Below the pieces are notes generated by a model. It did not search any database and was not told where the DNA came from. It worked only from the letters and a program-made list of their open reading frames with translations. 64,000 bases of DNA from contig DLMI01000072.1 of assembly GCA_002478145.1 (NCBI GenBank), forward strand, positions 22,190 through 86,189, in the 5' to 3' direction. Below, one piece after another: positions 54,052-63,100 of the stretch; position 1 is the stretch's first letter; each line of letters begins with the position of its first letter. The translations under genes were made by a program, and so were the position numbers. Source of the DNA: Acidobacteria bacterium UBA7540 (GTDB lineage Bacteria; Acidobacteriota; Terriglobia; UBA7540).

Positions 54052-54996
54052 GTGGAAGGAAACTTCTGGCCGCGGATTACCGTACTGGGTGCGGGCGCCG
54101 TGGGTAGCTATTTTGGCGGGATGCTGGCGCGGGCGGGTGCGCCTGTCACCTTGATTGGCCGCCCCCCGCACGTCGGAGCCATCAGCCGCCACGGCTTATT
54201 TTTTGACGGTCTGCATTTTCAAGAGCAGATTCCGGTTGTGGCTTCCACCCAGGTCAGCGCCGTCCGGGACGCGGAAATTGTGCTTTTTTGCGTGAAGACG
54301 CTTGACACCGAAGAGGCCGCGAAATCCCTCGCGCCGCATCTTGCGCCCAGCGCCGCCGTCATCAGTCTTCAAAACGGGGTGGACAACGTGGAGCGAATTC
54401 GCTCTGCGGCCAAAATCGATGCGTTCGCAGCCGTCGTCTATGTAGCTGCCGCTATGACCGCGCCGGGGCACGTGAAGCATTCCGGCCGCGGCGATCTCAT
54501 TCTGGGGGATCTTCCAGGGCGCGGTGAGGAAGAGGGGAATCGCCAGCGCCAACTGGAAAGCATTGCTACGCTCTTCGAGCGCGCCGGTGTTCCCTGCCGT
54601 GTCTCAGAGAATGTGGCGGGCGAACTCTGGACAAAGATGATTATCAATTGCACCTATAACGCGGTTTCGGCTTTAGGTCGCGCCCGGTACTACCGCGCGA
54701 CGGGTAATCCCTGGACGCGCGCGGTGATGGTAAAGGTTATCGAAGAGGCCATCGCCGTGGCGCGCGCCGCCGGGGTTCGATTGCCGGATGTCAACATGGT
54801 TGAGACCGTGCTGAAAATCTCGGAAACCATGGCCGACGCTACCTCCTCGACTGCTCAGGACCTGGCCCGTGCAAAACGCACCGAGATCGATTCCCTGAAC
54901 GGCTACCTGGTCCGGCATGGCGCGGAGCTGGGCGTTGCGACGCCCGTCAATCAGACCCTCCACGCCCTCGTCAAACTCCTCGAAGAATCTGTCTGA
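54052..54996 (+). CDS. panE: ketopantoate reductase family (PanE/ApbA)
   Basis: A 314-residue NADPH-dependent dehydrogenase. The Rossmann motif ITVLGAGAVGSYFGGML is at the N-terminus, with SLQNGVDN in the middle and catalytic lysine/asparagine in GELWTKMIINCTYNAVSALG. It would reduce 2-dehydropantoate in pantothenate synthesis, though many genomes hold PanE paralogues with other substrates. GTG 54052 preceded by GGGGAGG was chosen; the longer frame overlaps the oxygenase gene. Confidence 0.82.
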   Translation: MEGNFWPRITVLGAGAVGSYFGGMLARAGAPVTLIGRPPHVGAISRHGLFFDGLHFQEQIPVVASTQVSAVRDAEIVLFCVKTLDTEEAAKSLAPHLAPSAAVISLQNGVDNVERIRSAAKIDAFAAVVYVAAAMTAPGHVKHSGRGDLILGDLPGRGEEEGNRQRQLESIATLFERAGVPCRVSENVAGELWTKMIINCTYNAVSALGRARYYRATGNPWTRAVMVKVIEEAIAVARAAGVRLPDVNMVETVLKISETMADATSSTAQDLARAKRTEIDSLNGYLVRHGAELGVATPVNQTLHALVKLLEESV

Positions 54997-55056
54997 GCAA
55001 ACTCCATCTCCCGCGCGTTACAGGGAACCAGGGCCAGGGGTTGCGTCAGAGTACAA

Positions 55057-55095
55057 AGGCAATGAATCAATGAACCAATGAATCAATGGATCAAT
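55057..55095. repeat. CAATGAATCAATGAACCAAT repeats
   Basis: GGCAATGAATCAATGAACCA then ATGAATCAATGGATCAAT; same family as the copies near 2490 and 7130-7170. Confidence 0.6.
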
Positions 55096-55119
55096 TCCTG
55101 CGTCCCGTTGCCCTGCGTG

Positions 55120-58100
55120 TCAGTAGGAGTTCGGCAGGTGCGGATGGTAGTTGGGGTAAGCCGGCTTCTTATACGCCGGCGGCGGATTCTTCTTGAGCGC
55201 TTCCATCGTCAGCTCAACCGCCTTCTCGAGTTGCGGATCGTGGCCTTGGCGTACCAGCTTGGGATCAAGCTCGACCTCGAGGTCCGGGGTGATGCCATGG
55301 TTCTCCACTTCCCATTCGCCTTTGGTTCCGTAGATGGCCCAGCGCGGGGCGGTAACGAAACCGCCGTCCATTAACTGCGGATAGCCGCCGATACCGACCA
55401 GCCCGCCCCAGGTGCGCGTGCCGACCAGGGGGCCGATCCCAGCCTTGCGGAAGTACCAGGGCATCGCGTCGCCACCCGAACCCGCGAACTCGTTAATGAT
55501 CATCGTCTTGGGCCCATAAATCGCCTCTTGCGGCTCGGAGTAAGCCTCGCCTTCGCGCGTCATGACGAAACTCATCACCGGGCGGCGCAGGCAGTCGACG
55601 ATGTAGTCGGCAAGGGAGCCGCCGCCGTTGAAGCGTTCGTCCAGGACGGCGCCTTCCTTGCCCACTTGCGCAAAATAGTAGCGGTTAAAGTTGGTATAGC
55701 CGGCGCCGGCGGTGTTGGGCAGATAGACGTAAGCGAGCTTGCCGCCGCTCATCTGGTCCACCTTGCGGCGGTTGGCCTCGATCCACGCCAGGTTCCTCAG
55801 CGCCGTCTCACTTTCAACCGGAACCACGGTCACATCGCGGGCTCCGCTGCCGTCGGCCTTGGGACCGACTTTCACCACCACCTGCTTGCCAGCCGTTTCC
55901 TGGAAGAAGCTGTAGATATCGTCGGTGGCGTGCAGGTCGCGTCCGTTCACCGCCAGCAGATACTCTCCTTCTTTTACGTTTACACCCGGCTGGGTGAGGG
56001 GCGCATGAAGTTGCGGATTCCAGTTCTCGCCGCTGTAAATGCGCGCCAAACGGTAGCGTCCGTCTTCCAGGGTGTAATCGGCGCCGAGCAGGCCCACCTT
56101 CACGGTCTTGAGTTCGGGCTGCGCGCCACCGCCGACGTACATGTGCAGGACGCTGAGATTCCCTAGCATCTCGTCAAACAAGTAGGCAAGATCAGCGCGG
56201 CTTGCGACCGCGGCTAGGAAGGGTGCGTAGGCTTCCTCGGCCGTCTTCAAGTCCAGTCCGTGGAAGTGCGGATCATAGAAGAAGTCGCGTTCGATCCGCC
56301 AAATCTCGTGGTACATCTGCTTCCACTCCGCGCGCGGGTCAACATACACCTCCATGTCCGCGGTTTTGAGCTGGCCTTCGCCCGGCTTGGGAGGCTTGTC
56401 GGCAGCGGCGATGAACCACTTCTCATCCTGGCGATAGAGCATCTTTTCGCCGTTGTCCGAGAGCGCGAAGTCCCGGACGCCTTCCAGCAGCTTTTCGGTC
56501 TTGCGTGTCTTCAGGTCAAAACGCTGGATAAGGAACCGCGTGGGGCCTTCCTCAGTGTCCACTTGCGGGCCCTCGGCCAGATACAGGATGCCCTCCTTGC
56601 CCGCCGCCAGACCCACATAGTTGCGCTCCGGAATGGGCAGAGCCAGGATGCGCTGGCTGATGTTCTCAAAGTCAATGGTGACCTTTACGGGTTCCTTCTT
56701 CTCTTTATCTTTGTCCTTGTCTTTGTCCTTACTCTGATCGGCGGCTTGGCCGGACTTATCATCTTTCTTCTCCTCTGCCTTTTCGTCGTCACTTTCGGGC
56801 GCAATCGGGGAAGGCAAATCCTTGCGGAGCACCACGGCATAAGCGCTGCGCGTCACGGGACGGCCCATGCTGGTCATGTCGAGCCAGCCGGTGGCCAGGC
56901 CCATATTGGTGCTGGCCGCAAAGTAGAGATATTTGCCGTTCTTGTCGAAGTTGGGATAGAGCGCATCGCTCATGCCGTCGGTAAGCTGAGTCACCTTGTG
57001 TTCGTCGAGTGAGTATACAAACACGGCGCGCAGGTGATTGGGTAACTGCCGGGTGTAAGCCAGCCAGCGATTGTCGGGCGACCACACCACATCAAACTGG
57101 TGCAATGGCGAATCAAAAAGGTCCGTATCCACCTTGACCGGCGCGGGGTGGTCCAGGTCCACGTACCAGAGGTTTAGCCGCTTGTCACGGTAAGCGATCT
57201 TCTTATTGTCAGGCGACCACGTCGGCGAATAATAGAAGGATGGTGGCTGGCCGAGGTCGATCTTGCGCACGGGACCCAGACCGTCCTGGCTGCTGATGTG
57301 AAGCCCATATTCACCGGATTCATCCGAGAAGTAGGCAATGGACTTGCCGTCCGGCGACCACGCTGGGTCGCGGTCGGCCACCGCTGGGCTGCGGGTAAGG
57401 TTGCGGATGTCGCCCTTTTCGGCGGGCACAGTCAGGATCTCACCGTGCGCTTCGAACACGGCACGCTGTCCCGTGGGTGAGATGTTGGCACTGAGGATCT
57501 GCTTTTCTACCTTCTCGAAATGCGGCGTCACTTGTGGCATATCGCCCGCCACGCGCACCTCGATCCTCTTCGCCTTGCCCGAGCCCAGATCGTAGAGGCG
57601 CAATGACCCGAATTGTTCGTATACAATCGCGCCCGGCCCCGCCGATGCTGACTTGAAATCAAAGCCGTCGTTCTTCAACAACTCTTTCACTTCCTTGGTC
57701 TTCGTATCGTAGGCAAATAGCGTGACGGGACCGTTGCCGTCGGAGAGGAAATAGATTCTGTCGCCGATCCACATGGGGTTGAAGTCATTCGAATTGTCAC
57801 GCGGCACTTTGACGATGCTCGAGTCAGACAGGTTGGCAATCCAGATGGGCGCAGTATGCCCGCCCCGATAGCGCTTGATAGCGATGTAATTCGACCCCGT
57901 CCCCAGGCGACGGTTCCAGCTCGGCACGTAGGCGATCCTCGAGCCATCAGCCGAAAACGAGCCCTGCACCCCCATGGGCAGAGGCAATTCAGTTGGGAAC
58001 CCGCCTTCGACCGGGATGGTGAAAAGCTTCTCAAACCGTGAGTAACTGCTCCGCGTGGAGCGGATCAGGACTTGTTTGCCATCCGGAGTCCATCCCACCG

Positions 58101-58434
58101 CTACGTCCGTACCAGGGTGGTAAGTCAAGCGCCGCGGCTCGCCGCCGGCGACCGGCACCACATAGACGTCTTGGTTGCCGTCATAGTCGCCGGTGTAAGC
58201 CACCATCGTGCCGTCCGGCGAGAAGATCGGGCCGCTTCCTAGCCCCGTTCCGGTCACCAGCCGGCGAGCGTCGCCGCCGCTGCGGTCCACAATCCAGATG
58301 TCACCCCCATACGCAAAAGCGACCTGGGTCTTGCTCACGGTTGGGCTCTGAAGCAGGAGCGGTCTCGCATCCCGCGCCAAGCACGCCCCACTCCACACGA
58401 AAAAAAGCGAGAGCACCACGCAAGCTCTTTTCAT
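55120..58434 (-). CDS. tricorn-like S41 protease with beta-propeller
   Basis: A 1,104-residue exported protease. Signal peptide (CVVLSLFFVWSGACLA), a large region of PD40/tricorn propeller blades (PIFSPDGTMVAYTGD, PAWSPDGKSIAYFSDE), a highly charged linker of D/K repeats (KDKDKDKDKEKKE) at about residues 575-600, a PDZ-like region, and a C-terminal S41 core with NEFAGSGGDAMPWYF (catalytic serine) and WEVENHGITPD. Tricorn-type enzymes cut peptides. ATG 58434 sits four bases after GGAGGAC; another ATG directly precedes it. Confidence 0.9.
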   Translation of the reverse strand: MKRACVVLSLFFVWSGACLARDARPLLLQSPTVSKTQVAFAYGGDIWIVDRSGGDARRLVTGTGLGSGPIFSPDGTMVAYTGDYDGNQDVYVVPVAGGEPRRLTYHPGTDVAVGWTPDGKQVLIRSTRSSYSRFEKLFTIPVEGGFPTELPLPMGVQGSFSADGSRIAYVPSWNRRLGTGSNYIAIKRYRGGHTAPIWIANLSDSSIVKVPRDNSNDFNPMWIGDRIYFLSDGNGPVTLFAYDTKTKEVKELLKNDGFDFKSASAGPGAIVYEQFGSLRLYDLGSGKAKRIEVRVAGDMPQVTPHFEKVEKQILSANISPTGQRAVFEAHGEILTVPAEKGDIRNLTRSPAVADRDPAWSPDGKSIAYFSDESGEYGLHISSQDGLGPVRKIDLGQPPSFYYSPTWSPDNKKIAYRDKRLNLWYVDLDHPAPVKVDTDLFDSPLHQFDVVWSPDNRWLAYTRQLPNHLRAVFVYSLDEHKVTQLTDGMSDALYPNFDKNGKYLYFAASTNMGLATGWLDMTSMGRPVTRSAYAVVLRKDLPSPIAPESDDEKAEEKKDDKSGQAADQSKDKDKDKDKEKKEPVKVTIDFENISQRILALPIPERNYVGLAAGKEGILYLAEGPQVDTEEGPTRFLIQRFDLKTRKTEKLLEGVRDFALSDNGEKMLYRQDEKWFIAAADKPPKPGEGQLKTADMEVYVDPRAEWKQMYHEIWRIERDFFYDPHFHGLDLKTAEEAYAPFLAAVASRADLAYLFDEMLGNLSVLHMYVGGGAQPELKTVKVGLLGADYTLEDGRYRLARIYSGENWNPQLHAPLTQPGVNVKEGEYLLAVNGRDLHATDDIYSFFQETAGKQVVVKVGPKADGSGARDVTVVPVESETALRNLAWIEANRRKVDQMSGGKLAYVYLPNTAGAGYTNFNRYYFAQVGKEGAVLDERFNGGGSLADYIVDCLRRPVMSFVMTREGEAYSEPQEAIYGPKTMIINEFAGSGGDAMPWYFRKAGIGPLVGTRTWGGLVGIGGYPQLMDGGFVTAPRWAIYGTKGEWEVENHGITPDLEVELDPKLVRQGHDPQLEKAVELTMEALKKNPPPAYKKPAYPNYHPHLPNSY

Positions 58435-58448
58435 CATGTCCTCCTCTT

Positions 58449-59130
58449 TGACTGCCCCGAAGGGGCAAACCGTGAGTAGCCGTGGGTGCAACCCACGGAA
58501 GGAAAGGGGAAAAACCTCACCGGCCCTGAAAGGGCCGGACTATGGCCCGGTTCACAGCATGTACCGCTCGTCGAATTCAATCCCCGCCTCCTCCAGCAGC
58601 TTGCGGTATTCCTCTGCGAAGGTCGTCCGCCGGTGATGTTCCTCCTGCCTCTTTATATATTCGATCAAGCCGTCAATTTCCCGCTTCGAATGCGTAAACG
58701 CGGCATAGCCATCCTGCCAATGCGAGAACATATGGAAAATACTTTCCTTCTTTATCCACAGGGATGAACCCGTCTTGACGTCCTTTACAAGATCCGACAG
58801 GCTGACCGACGGATGGAGGCTGCTAAGAATATGCACGTGATCCTCCGTCCCGTTGATTCGATATAAGTGGCTTTCGCGGTTCTTCAAGATACCCCAGATG
58901 TACCGGAAGAGGTCTTCGCGACACTCCGCCCGGAGGATGGGCTGACGGTCCTTTGTGGAGAAGACGACGTGATAACAAATCTGCGTATGCGTTGACATGG
59001 TGGAATTCTATATTGGCCAACCCCGTCGGGGTTGGACGAATTCGCCGGGCAATGCTTTCCGCAGGTTGAAACCTGTGGCTACTCACGGGAGGCCCCTTCG
59101 GGGCCTGCCAATTGTGGGCCCCTCCAGCAT
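58449..59130. mobile_element. RAYT gene framed by REP-like hairpins
   Basis: A single-gene unit. The left border has GCCCCGAAGGGGC (58454-58466), CCGTGAGTAGCC (58470-58481) and the hairpin CGTGGGTGCAACCCACGG; the right border has the complement GGCTACTCACGG (59077-59088) and GGCCCCTTCGGGGCC, in inverted order. Further hairpins GGCCCTGAAAGGGCC and AACCCCGTCGGGGTT lie next to the gene. This is the layout of REP sequences around their REP-associated tyrosine transposase. Confidence 0.8.
58552..58998 (-). CDS. REP-associated / IS200-like tyrosine transposase
   Basis: A 148-residue single-strand transposase of the Y1 (TnpA/IS200) superfamily. HUH motif in TEDHVHILSSLHP, catalytic tyrosine in LIEYIKRQEEHH, and the initial YHVVFSTKDRQPIL. 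Such enzymes cut and join REP hairpin DNA. It is complete, and hairpins flank both sides. Confidence 0.9.
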   Translation of the reverse strand: MSTHTQICYHVVFSTKDRQPILRAECREDLFRYIWGILKNRESHLYRINGTEDHVHILSSLHPSVSLSDLVKDVKTGSSLWIKKESIFHMFSHWQDGYAAFTHSKREIDGLIEYIKRQEEHHRRTTFAEEYRKLLEEAGIEFDERYML

Positions 59131-59449
59131 CGTCTTCCCTCCGCATGAGCCGCCAAGTTCACAGCGAAACAAGTCGCCTCATTGCAGGTGCATCGCCATG
59201 AAATACTGCCCGGCTGCAATCACACCATCAGCGCCCAACTGTGAAGGTGTTCTTGCGCGACGCCTTCGCTCGCTCCTCCTCACCTCCCCGCAGTCAGACG
59301 GGTTCGCATTCTAGACTTAGAGGTTTGCCTTGTCAAAGGATAGCGCAAAGCTGTCAATGCGCTCGTCGTAGTGCAGGACCCGCTGTTCGGTCCTGCGGTT
59401 CTTCAATGGTCTCGCGACCGTTTCCTGACACCTGAAACCTGTCCTCTAC
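59131..59449. other. gene-free spacer after the RAYT unit
   Basis: About 319 bases; no gene, RNA or repeat recognised. Confidence 0.5.
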
Positions 59450-60674
59450 CTAGATTTTCAAGAATAACTTCCGCCGGTACATCCACCAGAGAATCAACCA
59501 GTACGTCAATAGCACCACCGCGCCTTGCGTCAAGGGTTCGAGCGCAGTCCCGAAAATCTGGAAAACATGCGGGCCCAGGTTAATGTGGAATGAATCGACA
59601 ATGAATTCCTCCAACAAGTACGAGATGAGGTAAGCCGCGATGGAGTTCATCCCGATGACCACCAGCGGAAGGGACCACTTCTTGTACCCTCTTACATCAA
59701 TCACCCAACTGAACCCCGCCAGGAGCAGGAAACACGCTCCACCGCTAAACAAAGTCCAACTCGGCGTCCAGATGCGCTTCACCACCGGGCAGATGCCGGT
59801 CACGTGCAACAAAAGACCGGCAGCGATGCCGATCACACCCGCGATCAGCAGGCGTTTCATCGGAATTCGGGGAGCGGCGGCGCGCAGCCAGCGGCCGGCA
59901 ACCAAGCCAAGAATCATCGTGCCCAGCGTCGGAATAAAGCTGAGCGTCAAATATCCTCCCTCGTTGGCGACAAACGGCTTCGGGCGCGGAAACAGGTTCA
60001 GAAACCACTGATCGAAGGCGGCCCCCAAGTTGGCGTTCTTGTTCCAGTGCGCGGCGAACCCCGTGTAGGGCCAACCCACCGGCTCTACCACAGCCTGGTA
60101 CTGGTAATTGAATTCAGGACCCGGCACAGGATACAACGCCCAAGCCAGCCAATAGCCCGTCAGGATCACGGCGAGCGCAGTCCATTGCCAGCGCGGAGAA
60201 CGGAAGGCGAGCAGGAACAAAAACGTATAGCCCAACCCGATTTGGGTGAGCGTATCTTCGAACGTGAAGTTGGTCTGCGGACTATGCAGTGGAACGCAAA
60301 AAGATTCCCAGCGCGATCAACAGCAGCGCCCGCCACAGCGTGTGCCCGAACATCCTGCCGAAGGTTGCGTTCTTCGCCAGACGGCTGGCAATCGAGTAGG
60401 GCAGCGCGACGCCCACCAGAAATGAAAACCCCGGCTGAATCAGGTCGTGCAACGAGCAGCCCGCCCACTCGGCATGCGTCTGGTTAAAGGCCAGAATTCT
60501 CCAGAACCAGTTCCCCGGAAAAGCCTGGGCTATTCGTGAAAACTGCAGCACTTCGGCCATCATGAGCAGCATCACGAATCCGCGATATGCGTCCACAGCG
60601 ACGTTGCGCGCGACCGGCTGGCGGCTGCGGATTGATTCCGGTACGAGCGGCGAAGATTCGACCACCGACGGCAA
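59450..60674 (-). pseudogene. acyltransferase-type membrane protein (HGSNAT/DUF5009-like), frameshifted
   Basis: Two minus frames together make one multi-helix membrane protein: 60674-60282 ([20 protein letters not shown] ... [20 protein letters not shown]) and then, after a one-base shift near 60283-60292, TFEDTLTQIGLGYTFLFLLA through GMNSIAAYLISYLLEEF to WMYRRKLFLKI at 59450. Relatives of heparan-alpha-glucosaminide N-acetyltransferase look like this, about 400 residues with ten or so helices. The first frame ends in an early stop (LRSTA). Either recently broken or a sequencing error. Confidence 0.75.
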
Positions 60675-60828
60675 GGGTCACCTCCCGAGGGATCGGCACT
60701 ACCATACACGAAATGGGAGCTGCAGGCTACACCGAGAAATTCAACTGTTTCGGCAGCGGTAATCGCGCTGCCCTGTGATGGGAGCGCCCCCTGTGGGTAG
60801 GCACAAATTGGGACTTGTGGCCTTCGAG

Positions 60829-60903
60829 GGCTGAAAGCTGAGAGCTGATAGCTGAAGGCTGAAAGCTGAGAGCTGATAGCTGAAGGCTGAAAGCTGATGG
60901 CTA
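60829..60903. repeat. tandem AGCTGAGAGCTGATAGCTG repeats
   Basis: About 28-base units (GGCTGAAAGCTGAGAGCTGA then TAGCTGAA) repeated two and a half times. Related to the CAGCTTTCAGC block at 2378-2485. Confidence 0.7.
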
Positions 60904-60929
60904 TGATCGACGCCACCGCTAATCGGGTT

Positions 60930-61460
60930 CTAGGCCTGCGCCGAAAGCGTCCCCTCCGCCACAGCAGAAGAGGTCTCCTGGCTCAGTTCCTCCATAGCGC
61001 GGCGAACTTTCTGTTGAGTTTCCGGATCGAGACCGCGTTCCACCAGCGGGAACAGACGCCCGTTTTCTCTCAGCAGATGCGCGCGCACCCACTGAACATA
61101 GCTGCGACCACGTTTCGTTACTTCCTGCCGGTTCTTGCCGCTCTTCGCCCACTGCTCGATGCACTGGACAAACGCCTTCTCCGCAACCCCGCCCGCGTGG
61201 TTCTCGCGCCGCATGCGGTCCAAGGTTGCCGCGAGGCCCTGCATGTGCCCCTCGAGCGCGGGATACAGAATCTGTTCCTGCTGCTCAATATGAGTGTGAA
61301 GAACAAGCGTAATCTTCCTTGATAATCCCCGCAGGCGCTCAGAACTCGATTCCAAATTACGCGCCAGACGGAGCACTTGCAGTTCCTCCTGAAGTTCATT
61401 CAACAATTGAGACAGTTCCTGGTGCGCCTGTCCCAGGTATTCAGCTACAAATTGTGTCAT
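60930..61460 (-). CDS. hemerythrin-like cation-binding protein
   Basis: A 176-residue four-helix-bundle protein. Metal ligands expected from hemerythrin HHE domains: histidine in QAHQELSQLL, HTHIEQQEQILYPALE, the histidine of RRENHAGG, and RAHLLRENGRLFPLVE. It may bind a di-iron centre and sense or carry oxygen or nitric oxide. ATG 61460 was taken; the longer frame upstream translates a dispersed repeat. Confidence 0.78.
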   Translation of the reverse strand: MTQFVAEYLGQAHQELSQLLNELQEELQVLRLARNLESSSERLRGLSRKITLVLHTHIEQQEQILYPALEGHMQGLAATLDRMRRENHAGGVAEKAFVQCIEQWAKSGKNRQEVTKRGRSYVQWVRAHLLRENGRLFPLVERGLDPETQQKVRRAMEELSQETSSAVAEGTLSAQA

Positions 61461-61639
61461 TAGGTAAAAAGACCTCCACTTATAATGATGCGCCAACGTT
61501 CCGAAAAGATTGATGACTCTTGGGGAGGGGCGGTTTAGCATTTCAATACGCGCTGTAAAACTGAAGCGGGCTGCGGTACTATTTGCGAGATTCTTCGTGG
61601 CTCGCGAAGAATCTCTGTGATCGTGGTTTGGCCCAGGAT

Positions 61640-61780
61640 GTCTGGAATTGCCGATTTTCGATTGCCGATTGCTGATGGACATTGGAAGGAGTTGCCACAC
61701 CACTTTTTCAATCGGCAATCAGGCCGCCGCGGCGGGTCAATCACCAATCACCAATCGCCAATCACCAATCAGCAATGAAA
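61640..61780. repeat. GATTGCCGATTGCTGATGG repeat block
   Basis: GGAATTGCCGATTTTCGATT, ATTGGAAGGAGTTGCCACAC and CACTTTTTCAATCGG form the complement of 21764-21841 over about 70 bases; a run of CACCAATCACCAATCGCC follows. Confidence 0.7.
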
Positions 61781-61837
61781 ATCTGACTTCTGACTCCTGC
61801 TCGTCATTCGTCCCCCCTCTTCCGCCGCAGGTGAAGT

Positions 61838-62323
61838 TCAGTCTTCGGCCTGGGAGGCGAGTACTCTCAATTCCTCCCCGCTCACGCGCATGGTGAGCCA
61901 TTCCTTCATGACCTTGGCGCCGAGCGATTCGTAGAACTCCATGGCGGGTGTGTTCCAGTCGAGCACTTGCCACTCAAAGCGTCCGCAGCCTTCATCCACG
62001 GCCACTTTCGCCAGACGCAGCAGGAGCGCTTTGCCGATTCCCTTGCCTCGGAATCGCGGGTGCACGAACAGGTCTTCGAGAAACAGCGTCGGCCGGCCCA
62101 CCCAGCTCGAGTAGTGATAGAAAAAAAGTGTAAACCCCGCTGGCTCGCCTTCCCATTCGGCGATTAACACTCGGAATTTGGGATTCGTGGAGAAGCCGTC
62201 GCGGCGTAAATCTTCCGGTGTCGCCACCGCTTGCTCCGGGGCTTTTTCATATTCGGCGAGCTCACGGATGAATTGAAGGATAAGCGGAATGTCGTTTACG
62301 CTTGCGTTTCGGATGTTCAACAT
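61838..62323 (-). CDS. GNAT-family N-acetyltransferase
   Basis: A 161-residue acetyltransferase. Motif A RFRGKGIGKALLLRLAKVA binds acetyl-CoA, preceded by LFLEDLFVHP and followed by WNTPAMEFYESLGA. The pattern is that of the diamine/spermidine acetyltransferase-like branch (IRELAEYEKAPEQAVAT). The acceptor is not known. ATG 62323. Confidence 0.88.
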   Translation of the reverse strand: MLNIRNASVNDIPLILQFIRELAEYEKAPEQAVATPEDLRRDGFSTNPKFRVLIAEWEGEPAGFTLFFYHYSSWVGRPTLFLEDLFVHPRFRGKGIGKALLLRLAKVAVDEGCGRFEWQVLDWNTPAMEFYESLGAKVMKEWLTMRVSGEELRVLASQAED

Positions 62324-62427
62324 GCGGCCATTGTACCAGCGTCGAGTCGTTCCTGGACCCAGCAGTTCTCTGGCCGAGCGTCCATGGGGCTGCGGCCCGC
62401 CTAACGAGATGGGAATCGCGGGCGTTG

Positions 62428-62510
62428 TCACCCCCGCGTAAGCGGGGGTCCAGGTCCGTCAAAATAGGGCTGGATTCCCGCTTTCGCGGGAATGACCGGC
62501 ATCGGGTGAA
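62428..62510. repeat. CCCCCGC/GCGGGGG and ATTCCCGC/GCGGGAAT hairpin pair
   Basis: Two adjacent small hairpins separated by GTCCAGGTCCGTCAAAATAG. The second (GATTCCCGCTTTCGCGGGAA) is a very widely dispersed bacterial repeat type. Confidence 0.7.
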
Positions 62511-62556
62511 TTTCGGGAGAGCCCATCGGCCTCTTGGGAACGAAAGCCCCGCCCCC

Positions 62557-62690
62557 CTGTCATTCTGAGGTCCCCGTTCTTTGGGGGCCGAAGAATCTCT
62601 GCAGTTTCTTTGAATGACCCTCCAGTGAATGTTCCCGGCGAACTGCGGAGATCCTTCGTCGTCCCGATGAGATCGGGACTCCTCAGGATG
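62557..62690. repeat. divergent ATTCTGAG palindrome unit
   Basis: GTCATTCTGAGGTCCCCG with GAAGAATCTCTGCAG, inverted CTGCGGAGATCCTTCG with CTCAGGATGAC. A distant relative of the ATTCCGAG palindromes. Confidence 0.6.
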
Positions 62691-62895
62691 ACATGCCTGG
62701 GTGCGCGCCGTGTCTGGGCAACCCCAACTTCCTGCTTCGGGTTCACTCCTGCCGGGCTGTCCCCCGCCGGATAAGTCGATGTGAATCCCCTACGGAATGA
62801 GTTCTGATACGTCCAGTTTGTGTTACACTGTCCGAGACACATACTCACTGCTGTTTTCGCAACACTGCCAGAGCGAGTGTCGGTAAGTGATCGAT

Positions 62896-62971
62896 GGGCC
62901 GTTAGCTCAATTGGTAGAGCAACTGACTCTTAATCAGTAGGTTGGGGGTTCGATTCCCTCACGGCTCACCA
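62896..62971 (+). tRNA. tRNA-Lys (anticodon CTT)
   Basis: A 76-base cloverleaf including encoded CCA. Acceptor GGGCCGT pairs with ACGGCTC (one G-U), D-stem GCTC/GAGC, anticodon stem ACTGA/TCAGT with loop CTCTTAA giving anticodon CTT, and T-loop TTCGATT between GGGGG and CCCTC. Reads AAG codons. Confidence 0.95.
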
Positions 62972-62986
62972 GCATCAATATGTACG

Positions 62987-63078
62987 CGGCCGCTAGCTCA
63001 ATTGGTAGAGTCGGCCGCGGCCGAACTCTTAATCAGTAGGTTGGGGGTTCTCCGCCGCGGCGGACTCACGGCTCACCA
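62987..63078 (+). pseudogene. aberrant tRNA-Lys copy with two 14-bp palindromes
   Basis: Nearly identical to the tRNA at 62896, but CAACTG at the D-arm/anticodon-arm junction is replaced by TCGGCCGCGGCCGA (63011-63024) and GATTCC in the T-arm by TCCGCCGCGGCGGA (63051-63064), both exact palindromes. The 5' acceptor strand reads CGGCCGC, inside an 8-bp palindrome GCGGCCGC (62986-62993). All other segments, including the CTCTTAA loop and CCA end, match base for base. D-, anticodon- and T-stems are broken, so a functional tRNA is unlikely. Confidence 0.85.
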
Positions 63079-63100
63079 CTAATTCCAGCAACCTGGGCAC

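Larger units (their letters stand above)
62324..62895. other. repeat-rich spacer before the tRNA
   Basis: No gene. Holds CCCCCGCGTAAGCGGGGGT and ATTCCCGCTTTCGCGGGAAT hairpins (62428-62510), then a GTCATTCTGAG ... CTCAGGATGACA palindrome-like unit (62557-62690). The minus frame crossing it only translates these repeats. Confidence 0.6.

Noticed and set aside
62459..62848. 129-codon minus frame before the tRNA
   Set aside because: Translates dispersed palindromes (HSRESGNPALF-type) only.
62980..63078. Second functional tRNA-Lys
   Set aside because: D-, anticodon- and T-stems are disrupted by the two palindromic replacements.
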